DNA of 64,000 nt. Origin: Candidatus Bathyarchaeota archaeon (GTDB taxonomy: Archaea > Thermoproteota > Bathyarchaeia > Bathyarchaeales > Bathycorpusculaceae). The stretch spans positions 124,001-188,000 of the forward strand of contig JAOZHT010000003.1 in assembly GCA_026014735.1 (NCBI GenBank), read 5' to 3'. The notes under the pieces were generated by a model. The model worked only from the letters and a program-made list of their open reading frames with translations, ran no database searches and had not been told where the DNA came from. Positions 17,621-24,503 of the stretch are shown here, piece by piece; the first letter of the stretch is position 1, and every line of letters starts with the position of its first letter. Both the position numbers and the translations under genes were made by a program.

Positions 17621-17640
17621 TGCTGTTTTTGCAGCTGAAA

Positions 17641-19605
17641 GTGAACGATTTGTCTGCCCTTTATTTTAGTAAACAAAATAGCGAGAACAAGTACAAACAA
17701 CTTTTCGAAGAGGCAATAGACGCGATCATAATCATTGGTTCAGAATCAGACGTCATCCTTGAATGCAACCAAGCTGCAGCGGAACTATTTGAAAGAACAA
17801 AAGACGAATTGATTGGGGAACACGAAGCCATATTGTATCCATTCGAAGAAACTGCCAATAGCTTAACAACACTGTTCAGAGAAAAAAAAGCGCACTCACC
17901 AAATTTAAAAAAATATGAAATCCAAACAGAAACCAAAGTCATCACTAAAAATGAACAAATAAAAGATGTGTCCATTCACGCCTATTCAATGGACATCGAA
18001 GGCAAAGAAATAATCTACGCCTCATTTAGAGATGTCACTCAGCAAAAACAGGCAGAAGCAGCGCTTAGATATTCGGCGGAACAGTTCAGCATTTTAGCTG
18101 AAACTTGGCCGAATATGATCGTTATCATCCAGGATGGAAAAGTTGCATATCTAAACCAAGAAACCGTAAGAGTCACTGGCTACTCTAAAGAGGAGTTTTA
18201 TTCACCTGATTTTGATTTGACCAAGCTATTATCCCCTGAATTTTTACCTGAGTTTATGGAGGAATTTGATAAAAGAATCAAAGGGTTAAGTTTGGAGCCT
18301 TTAGAGTTTACATTAATAACAAAAAAGGGGTCAACTATTGATGCAATATGGAGCGCCAGACCCATCACTTTTAATGGAAAACTTGGACTTGTAGGCGTCG
18401 CAACAGACATTACAGAACGTAAAAAAAATGAACAACTAATCATAACACAAAAGAATCAACTAGAAGGGATATTCGCATCCAGTCCAGACGCTATAACTGT
18501 AACCGATTTATCGGGAAATATTTTACACTGCAACCAAGCTGCGGTTTCCCTGATTGGATTAAATTCAAAAGAAGAAGCAATCGGAAAAAATATCCGCCAA
18601 CTGATTTCTCCAAAAGACCAACAAAAAGCCTATATGGATTTAGCAAAAGTTATGGAAACTGGCGTCCCAGTAAAAAATTTAGAACTGGTTTTTTTAACTA
18701 AGGATGGAAAAGAACTGCCAGTCGAGTTATCGGGAGCAGCCATAAAGGATGCTTCAGGAAAACCAGTAAATTTAGTTACAATAACTCACGACATTTCTGA
18801 ACGTAAAGAAATGCAGCAAAAACTCCAGCAGGAAAGAGATATTCTCAATGCCGTTACAAGAAGCATCAACGCAGGATTTGTGATGGTGAGCCGAAACTAC
18901 GAGATTGTCTGGACTAACGAATTTATAAAAGGCCTTTTTGGATCCGCTGAGGGGAAGTTATGTTACCAAGCACTGCATGGTCACAAAAGTAAAAGCATAT
19001 GCTCCGATTATAGCGTAAGAAAAGTTTTTGAAGATAACGCAAATGAGGCATCCCATGAAATTCAAATAACAGGCGCTGAAGGAAAAAAGGTTTGGATGAA
19101 AATAGCCGCTGCACCCATAAAGGATGCAGAGGGCCAAGTGGTTGCTGCAGCAGAGCTTGTTGTGGATATAACTGACATTAGGCAAGCTGAAGAACAGATT
19201 CGGCTGCTAAGCAGTGTTGTAGAACAAGAGGTGGATGGCATAGCGGTTTCAGACAACCAAGGGCGAATCCTCTTTTTAAACAAAAGCTGGATAACAATGC
19301 ATGAACTAGCCGACGGCGCTGAGGATCTAACCGGTGAATCAATCATGCGGTTCTATGACCCAGACCAACTCAAAGCCATCGGCAGTAAAACCGACAACGA
19401 TGGAGTTTTCAGGGGACGACTTAAGCAAATAACCAAAGATGGAACAGGCTTCACTGCCTTAGCCACTCTAAGCCCCCTGCGAGACAAGGAAGGACAAATA
19501 GTCGGAACCATACACACAGCAAAGAAGCTAACCGAGATAGTCCGCGAAATAAGAAATGTAGGATCCCATTCTTATAGAGGGGATTCAGCGGTGGATGGGG
19601 TGTAA
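17641..19605 (+). CDS. Five-PAS-domain sensor protein without output domain
   Basis: About 654 residues from GTG at 17641. Five PAS repeats follow each other (about residues 20-135, 140-260, 265-385, 390-510, 515-635). PAS-type ends are visible as FRDVTQQK, ATDITERKK, THDISERKE and VVDITDIRQ. No histidine kinase, GGDEF, DNA-binding or methyl-accepting domain follows; the protein stops after the fifth PAS. The fourth PAS has CYQALHGHKSKSIC, resembling Cys-rich PAS domains that hold a cofactor, but this is unproven. The next gene begins 1 base after the stop, so the protein most likely signals by contact with the KaiC-like and GTPase partners. An in-frame start at 17572 is possible but lies within the PIN relic. 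Confidence 0.85.
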   Translation: MNDLSALYFSKQNSENKYKQLFEEAIDAIIIIGSESDVILECNQAAAELFERTKDELIGEHEAILYPFEETANSLTTLFREKKAHSPNLKKYEIQTETKVITKNEQIKDVSIHAYSMDIEGKEIIYASFRDVTQQKQAEAALRYSAEQFSILAETWPNMIVIIQDGKVAYLNQETVRVTGYSKEEFYSPDFDLTKLLSPEFLPEFMEEFDKRIKGLSLEPLEFTLITKKGSTIDAIWSARPITFNGKLGLVGVATDITERKKNEQLIITQKNQLEGIFASSPDAITVTDLSGNILHCNQAAVSLIGLNSKEEAIGKNIRQLISPKDQQKAYMDLAKVMETGVPVKNLELVFLTKDGKELPVELSGAAIKDASGKPVNLVTITHDISERKEMQQKLQQERDILNAVTRSINAGFVMVSRNYEIVWTNEFIKGLFGSAEGKLCYQALHGHKSKSICSDYSVRKVFEDNANEASHEIQITGAEGKKVWMKIAAAPIKDAEGQVVAAAELVVDITDIRQAEEQIRLLSSVVEQEVDGIAVSDNQGRILFLNKSWITMHELADGAEDLTGESIMRFYDPDQLKAIGSKTDNDGVFRGRLKQITKDGTGFTALATLSPLRDKEGQIVGTIHTAKKLTEIVREIRNVGSHSYRGDSAVDGV

Positions 19606-19606
19606 A

Positions 19607-20332
19607 ATGTCTGCAGGGCTTTTTCCTTCAGGTATACCTGCATTGGATGTTGCCCTAAAGGGTGGTTTCGCTAGGCCATCAAACCTGCTGGTTATGGGTG
19701 ACCCTTGGTCATCAAAAAGAGAAGTCGGATTGACTATGCTTAGTGCGGGGTTACGTAATAATGAGGCGGCAATATGCATCTCGGCTACAAAAACTGCTGA
19801 AGAAATCAGGGCACGTTGGCTCGAGTGTGGATTAACCCCGACTTTTGAGCAGGAAGGCAGAGTGAAATTCGTCGATTGCTATTCAAAAATGATTGGAGTT
19901 AATGCTTCTGATACACCGTCGATAAAGCGAGTGCCAAGCATAATAGAATACACCAAGCTCACGGTTGCAGTGAATGAATGGTGTTCAGGCTTTTTTTTTA
20001 AAAATACCGTTGTAAGGGTACTGTTTGATTCGCTTTCTACCCTCTTAATCTACAGTAGTCTGCAAACGGTTATGCGTTTTTTGCATATTTTCTTAGGGCA
20101 GCTTAGGAAACAAAACGTCTTGGGTTTTCTAATAGTTGAGGAAGGTGCACATGACTTGTTGACGGTTAACCAACTGGAAAGTTTCTCGAACGGTGCAATA
20201 GTGATGGAAGCAAATTCTCTTCGGTGCGACGGATTCTTCGGGTACCCAAGCATGTCCGTGCCGTTTTCTTTTTCACCCGCCGAATCCGTCACCCAAAACC
20301 TTCGCAGAAATGGCAGGTTGGAGGCGCCTTGA
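19607..20332 (+). CDS. KaiC/RAD55-like RecA-fold protein with degenerate Walker A
   Basis: About 241 residues. The start LFPSGIPALDVALKGGFARPSNLLVMGDPW is the entry of KaiC-type RecA domains (G...LD..L.GG...G...L..G), but the P-loop reads GDPWSSKRE instead of GxxGxGKT. A Walker B-like strand VRVLFDSLSTLL remains, as do ISATKTAEEIRARW and FLIVEEGAHD. It is therefore probably a pseudo-ATPase that serves as a binding platform. It follows the PAS gene by 1 base and precedes the GTPase fusion by 1 base, which indicates translational coupling. ATG at 19607 has GGGGTG ahead; the alternative ATG at 19595 overlaps the PAS gene. Confidence 0.75.
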   Translation: MSAGLFPSGIPALDVALKGGFARPSNLLVMGDPWSSKREVGLTMLSAGLRNNEAAICISATKTAEEIRARWLECGLTPTFEQEGRVKFVDCYSKMIGVNASDTPSIKRVPSIIEYTKLTVAVNEWCSGFFFKNTVVRVLFDSLSTLLIYSSLQTVMRFLHIFLGQLRKQNVLGFLIVEEGAHDLLTVNQLESFSNGAIVMEANSLRCDGFFGYPSMSVPFSFSPAESVTQNLRRNGRLEAP

Positions 20333-20333
20333 A

Positions 20334-21536
20334 ATGGTAGAAGCCTACATGTCTAACGAAAAAACGCAGACGGGCATAAATATTGTCGACCAACTTCTCG
20401 ATGGAGGAATACCCCGCGGTTCATCGGTTCTAATCAGGACAAATCCCCTCTCTGACCCATCCACTATAGCTATACAGCTCCTTAGAAATCGGTTAAGGAG
20501 TGGCGACATAGGCGTTTACTTTGTCAGCAACAAATCCGCCAATGCAGTTATTGATGAGTCAGTATCGTTGGGCATGAGCCTAGCAGAGTATAAACAGCAA
20601 AATCGTCTTTTCTTCATCGACGGGTACTCTGCGCTTTTTGGGCTCAATAGTGAGGAAGCATACGCCGTCGACAACAGTTACGACTGCAATTCAGTGTTTA
20701 GTGTGGTAACAAAAGCGCTCTATGAATGCGGCCGAAAAGGCAAAGTATTCTTCATCTACGACTCATTAAACACTTCAATCGATGAATTCGGAGGCGCAAT
20801 TTTAGGCGAAGTGGATAATTGGAAAAAAATAGCGGTAACCTTCAACGCAATTCTATGCTTCCTTTATACCGAGTGGAACTATGAAAACGCTGTCTCTCAA
20901 ACAGTAAGTAGCCTTTACCCCACCATCATTGACCTTATGGCACTGGAAAGAATAGTGGGCAATCAAGCTATTACCGTGAGCAAAAAAGGGGGGGTCCCCG
21001 TGAAAGAAAAAATAATTCCGATAAAGAGGTCGGTGACCGGGGAAATAAAAGGTTACATACCAAAAATCCTGGTGACAGGACCATTTCATGCTGGGAAAAC
21101 AACCATTGTGCATGCGCTTTCAACTCGCGCTGTCAGTGTGCAGCGGTTCGGGACAACTGTTGCGTTAGATTTCGGGCATGTAGACTATAAAGGGTTCACT
21201 TTAGATTTGTTCGGAACTGTTGGGCAACCAAGATTTGACCCCATACTAAAACTTCTTGGAGGAGAAGCATTGGGCGCTATACTAGTAGTTGATAGCACTA
21301 AACCGGAAGAATTTCCCAGAGCCAAAGAAATGATGTTAAAAGCAAAAGTCAACGGCTTGCCATATGTGGTGGCAGCAAATAAACAGGATTTGCCTAAAGC
21401 CATGTCTGCTTCCGAAATTAAAATTAAAATGAATATTCCCAATGATGTTGAAGTGATCGGTACTGTTGGAAACGACAAAGCAAGCAGTATAGGCGTTTTA
21501 GACAGTCTAATTGAAAAAATTTTATGCGGAGACTAG
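20334..21536 (+). CDS. KaiC-like pseudo-ATPase fused to a COG2229-type small GTPase
   Basis: About 400 residues. Residues ~10-225 repeat the KaiC-like fold of the previous gene (TGINIVDQLLDGGIPRGSSVL), again with a broken P-loop (RTNPLSDPST) and a Walker B-like FFIYDSLNT. After a linker (IIPIKRSVTGEIKGY), residues ~245-400 form a Ras-like GTPase: G1 GPFHAGKTT, G3 DLFGTVGQPRF, G4 NKQDLP, plus GALGAILVVDSTKPEEF. These are features of the COG2229 GTPases found in Streptomyces conservons (CvnD) and related to MglA and Arf. The Roadblock gene follows by 4 bases, the usual partner of such GTPases. Start ATG at 20334 has GGAGG ten bases ahead; ATG at 20349 is an alternative. Confidence 0.85.
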   Translation: MVEAYMSNEKTQTGINIVDQLLDGGIPRGSSVLIRTNPLSDPSTIAIQLLRNRLRSGDIGVYFVSNKSANAVIDESVSLGMSLAEYKQQNRLFFIDGYSALFGLNSEEAYAVDNSYDCNSVFSVVTKALYECGRKGKVFFIYDSLNTSIDEFGGAILGEVDNWKKIAVTFNAILCFLYTEWNYENAVSQTVSSLYPTIIDLMALERIVGNQAITVSKKGGVPVKEKIIPIKRSVTGEIKGYIPKILVTGPFHAGKTTIVHALSTRAVSVQRFGTTVALDFGHVDYKGFTLDLFGTVGQPRFDPILKLLGGEALGAILVVDSTKPEEFPRAKEMMLKAKVNGLPYVVAANKQDLPKAMSASEIKIKMNIPNDVEVIGTVGNDKASSIGVLDSLIEKILCGD

Positions 21537-21540
21537 CACT

Positions 21541-21906
21541 ATGTCGACTAAGGCTTTGATTGATGAAATTTTGAAGGAACTTAAGAGTGTCGGAGGAATT
21601 GAATCCTCAGCCGTCGTTACAAGAGACGGCTTACTCGTTGCTGCAGACACATCAGTTGATGTGGATGCTGAAACATTCGCCGCCATGAGTGCAAGTATGG
21701 CGGGGTCAGCTGAAACGGCGATAACTGAAGTTAACGGGGGAACTGCTGCTCGAATTATTGTTGAGGCTGCAAACTCCAAATTAATCACTCTTGGGGCTGG
21801 CTCAAAAGTCCTGCTTGTGGCGTTGACAAAACAGCAGGTTCCTCTTGGTTTAGTTTTGATAAAGCTTGGCGATGCAGCCAGAAGAATAAGCAGCATTGTA
21901 ACATAG
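21541..21906 (+). CDS. Roadblock/LC7 domain protein
   Basis: 121 residues from the ATG at 21541, behind GGAG. The whole protein is one Roadblock/LC7 (MglB-like) domain: LIDEILKELKSVGGIESSAVVTRDG, AETFAAMSASMAGSAETAI, and a last strand VLLVALTKQQVPLGLVLIKL. In bacteria MglB is the GTPase-activating partner of MglA; in Streptomyces CvnB is its conservon counterpart. The gene sits 4 bases behind the GTPase fusion, so a GTPase/regulator complex is expected. The longer frame beginning at 21511 overlaps the fusion gene and lacks support. Confidence 0.9.
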   Translation: MSTKALIDEILKELKSVGGIESSAVVTRDGLLVAADTSVDVDAETFAAMSASMAGSAETAITEVNGGTAARIIVEAANSKLITLGAGSKVLLVALTKQQVPLGLVLIKLGDAARRISSIVT

Positions 21907-21949
21907 CCTGCGGTCAGTAATTATCCGTGACAGGTTAGGGTAGAGCAAC

Positions 21950-22657
21950 GTGCGGTTTTTCAAAAGAAAAAAAGATACAAGTAAAACCGATCAGGCAGCC
22001 ATAAAAAAGTGGGTAACGGAGTACGAGGATGAGGAAACAAAAAAGGCTGAGAAAGAAAGAGCCTTAAAGGCATTTAATAAAAAGTTTAAGCTATACATCA
22101 TCTTAAGTGTCCTTTACGGCTTAGTTTTTGTAAACTACATCGACAATACTATCACGTCTGGAGGGTTTGCCTACAGCGGCTACCACCTGTGGCTCACCAT
22201 AATATATTTTTTTCCGTTCATAATCTTGACGATTACTTTCCCGAGGAACTGGCAGTTAACCATTGGGCTGGGGCTTCTAGCTTCGCTGATGAACGATGTT
22301 TTCTACGGCATGGTTCGCAGCCTCATGGGGTCCCAAATTGATCTTGTCTGGTATTACAAGCTTTGGCTTATACCCAGCGGCACACTCCTATTCAATCTAA
22401 ACCTTGGCGTAGTAACCATCCCCGTCTACTCATGGCTGATGGCACTTACCATCTACGCCCGAATCGCAATTGTCATCGTACTGCTGTGGCGTTGGAAACA
22501 ACAAGCAAAAGTCAGATACTTAAGTCAACCAATGCATGAAAAGAAAAACCTGATTTCAAACTGGTGGAAAAAACAACTGAAAAATAGAGTTACAAAGCCT
22601 TCAACCCCAAAGATAACGGGTTTGCGTCTGCCAAGGACAGGCAATAGCATTCTATGA
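21950..22657 (+). CDS. Unknown membrane protein at the end of the GTPase operon
   Basis: 235 residues starting with GTG at 21950, 43 bases after the Roadblock gene. A very basic N-terminus (RFFKRKKDTSKTDQAAIKK) and a charged helix (DEETKKAEKERALKAFNKKFK) precede about four transmembrane helices (near residues 46-66, 80-98, 103-125 and 160-190), and a basic cytoplasmic tail follows. I recognise no family. Its place suggests a membrane anchor or effector for the PAS/GTPase/Roadblock complex, but this is inference from position only. Confidence 0.65.
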   Translation: MRFFKRKKDTSKTDQAAIKKWVTEYEDEETKKAEKERALKAFNKKFKLYIILSVLYGLVFVNYIDNTITSGGFAYSGYHLWLTIIYFFPFIILTITFPRNWQLTIGLGLLASLMNDVFYGMVRSLMGSQIDLVWYYKLWLIPSGTLLFNLNLGVVTIPVYSWLMALTIYARIAIVIVLLWRWKQQAKVRYLSQPMHEKKNLISNWWKKQLKNRVTKPSTPKITGLRLPRTGNSIL

Positions 22658-23008
22658 AACGCATGAAAACCTGATGTCACGGAAGTTGTTAATTGGAGCT
22701 GGGGATGGGAATTGACCCCTCTTCATCTTTGGGGTTTCACTCGCAAACTCCTCTTATCTTTGAGCGCATTTGGCAAGGAGCACTACAAACCGATTAACTG
22801 CCCCCTATTGTGGCAAATAAACGGTAACGTGAAAGAACTTTGTAACAGCTTGCTTCACCGTTCCACTAATCTAGATATTTCCAGAGCTATACTGCTGAAT
22901 TATGTTTTTGTTGTGTCATAATGTGCTTGTCGCTAACTTTGGGGTAACATATTTGCCGCTGTTTCAATCATATGAATAGCTAGCAAACATCCAGATGTAT
23001 GTTAAGAA
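22658..23008. other. 351 bases without a gene; carries a tRNA-Cys fragment
   Basis: Apart from the 25-bp tRNA-Cys 3' copy at 22691-22715, no gene is recognised. An open frame at 22712-22921 encodes 69 residues with no family; near 22797-22815 removing one C would give a CPYCG zinc-finger motif, hinting at decayed transposase or recombinase sequence, which is not enough to call a pseudogene. Confidence 0.5.
22691..22715 (-). repeat. tRNA-Cys 3'-end copy (att site, distal end of island)
   Basis: A 25-bp sequence identical and in the same orientation to 28664-28688, which covers the T-loop, the 3' acceptor strand, CCA and three following bases of tRNA-Cys. A direct repeat of a tRNA 3' end is the classic scar of integration by a tyrosine recombinase. 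The island it bounds is 22716-28663. Confidence 0.8.
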
Positions 23009-23887
23009 TTACCAGCCGTATCGTTTTATGCCCTCTAAAAGCACTTCTTTGAGTTTTTGTCCTGTCATGTAGGAGTCCATTATTGAACGCCCTGTCACAA
23101 AGGGATAGTCCACAACAACTGATACTTCCTGGCCGACATTACCGTGGAAGCATCCATCGGGGCCAACGGCGAGTTCTAAAATAAGTTGCAATGGAATGGT
23201 TGCGAATCTTGTTTCGAAGTATTTATTGTGCTCCCGATCCCAAAAGGCAGAGCCTTCTTGGTAATCATAGGCTAGTGGATGACCCGTCACATGTTTCCCC
23301 CAAATAATGGGCTTGTTTTTGTCATCTGAGTAACTAGTGAAGGCCAGGCAGGTTACACCGTAACAGTCGGCGGCGATAGGTTTGTTCAATTCGTAGAAGC
23401 AACGGACTAGGTCTTTTACACGAGGATTGTTTGCCACATCTATTAATGTACCACTGCCTCCAACAAGTAATATACCGTCATATTTATCATCGATTTCATG
23501 TTTTAGCATTGCTAATTTCTTGAAATACTCTTCACGTTCACGTAAGTAGCTTGAAGAGCTAAGATACGGCGATTGTGGGAACCAATTTGTCAGGTTCTTA
23601 GGGTTCTGGAGTAGTGGATTCTCAGGAGACTCCAGAAAAGAAACCTTCTTGGCGACCTCTGCTGAAACAACTGCTCTTCCAAGTGGGGGGTCTATGAAAG
23701 TGGGATCCATACTTGCGGGCAACGCGATTGGTCGTTGTCCTGTCGGCGTAACGAAATCGAAGGTATAGCCAGCACGCTCAAGTTCTTCAAGTGGACCGAG
23801 TAATTCCTCTCCCCAATAACCATATTCAGATAGCACTATCAACATTTTTTTCGTGTCACTCACCTCCAGCGTTGGCATTTTTGACAT
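23009..23887 (-). CDS. DJ-1/PfpI family protein (Hsp31-like), class I amidotransferase fold
   Basis: 292 residues. The fold starts at KKMLIVLSEYGYWGEELLGPLEELERAGYTFDFVTPTG; the nucleophile elbow is AADCYGVTCLAF with a Cys after a buried Asp, preceded by YDGILLVGGSGTL. The long insertion between strands is typical of Hsp31-like members, which act as glyoxalase, deglycase or chaperone. It follows the second DJ-1 gene at 23856-24503, overlapping it by 32 bases if it starts at 23887; an alternative ATG at 23845 would start 10 bases after that gene's stop and lies behind GGAGGTG. Both DJ-1 genes lie behind the AGE-family gene in one operon inside the tRNA-Cys island. Confidence 0.82.
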   Translation of the reverse strand: MSKMPTLEVSDTKKMLIVLSEYGYWGEELLGPLEELERAGYTFDFVTPTGQRPIALPASMDPTFIDPPLGRAVVSAEVAKKVSFLESPENPLLQNPKNLTNWFPQSPYLSSSSYLREREEYFKKLAMLKHEIDDKYDGILLVGGSGTLIDVANNPRVKDLVRCFYELNKPIAADCYGVTCLAFTSYSDDKNKPIIWGKHVTGHPLAYDYQEGSAFWDREHNKYFETRFATIPLQLILELAVGPDGCFHGNVGQEVSVVVDYPFVTGRSIMDSYMTGQKLKEVLLEGIKRYGW

Positions 23888-24503
23888 CCAAATCTTTTAT
23901 TGCCTGTGCAATTGCTTGAATAAACAGATGAACTTCTGCTTTTGAGCGGCCGGTTACAAGGTCGCCGTCAACTACAACGCCCCTTTCGTTGGCAGTATAG
24001 ATTGCGCCTGCATTGCAGATGTCTGAGCGGACAACTTCATGACAGATTATTCGGCGTCCTTTTAGGTATTGGGGGTTGGGTGTTAGAATCCATAAACCAT
24101 GGCAGAGCGCTCCCTTGATTATCTTTGGGTTTTGCATGGCTCGTGCAAAAAATTTGACTGCAGGTGCATCCGAGGGTTCTTCAGGGTATTGGTAGTAACG
24201 TAAGCGGACACTTGTGTAATTTGCAGCCATTATTATGGCGGCATAATCCTCCAATCTGATTTTGTCTAAGTCCAAATTTACTTCTATTGTTTCGGCTTGG
24301 CGGGGATTTCCATATTCATCTAAGCCATCGGGGTCACTCACAAATTTCACTGATGGGTTACCCCAAAGTCTTGAAAGGAGGTGTACCTCTGCGCCTAACG
24401 CTTCGAAGTTTTGTTTGTATGCAGCAATTTCTTCTGGAATATAGAGATTCTCCAATAGGACTCCTATTTTTTTACCTATTAGTATTCTCTCGATTTGTTT
24501 CAT
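23856..24503 (-). CDS. DJ-1/PfpI family protein
   Basis: About 215 residues from the ATG at 24503. The domain begins LIGKKIGVLLENLYIPEEIAAYKQNFEALGAEVHLLS; the active-site turn is IKGALCHGLWILT, and the segment VDGDLVTGRSKAEVHLFIQAI closes the fold as in PfpI. Members are stress proteases, glyoxalases or deglycases. The gene overlaps the end of the AGE-family gene by 32 bases and the start of the next DJ-1 gene, so the three are likely co-transcribed. AAAGGAG sits directly before the ATG with almost no spacing. Two DJ-1 proteins in a row suggest a heteromer or a two-step repair of sugar-derived carbonyl damage; that is inference. Confidence 0.8.
   Translation of the reverse strand: MKQIERILIGKKIGVLLENLYIPEEIAAYKQNFEALGAEVHLLSRLWGNPSVKFVSDPDGLDEYGNPRQAETIEVNLDLDKIRLEDYAAIIMAANYTSVRLRYYQYPEEPSDAPAVKFFARAMQNPKIIKGALCHGLWILTPNPQYLKGRRIICHEVVRSDICNAGAIYTANERGVVVDGDLVTGRSKAEVHLFIQAIAQAIKDLDVKNANAGGE

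Noticed and set aside
17572-17640. Longer N-terminus of the five-PAS protein
   Set aside because: The added residues resemble no domain and lie over the decayed PIN gene; GTG at 17641 is a better start.
22712-22921. 69-codon frame beside the tRNA-Cys fragment, and a possible CPYCG motif if one base is removed
   Set aside because: The frame starts inside the tRNA copy and has no family; a single short motif after an invented base change is not evidence.
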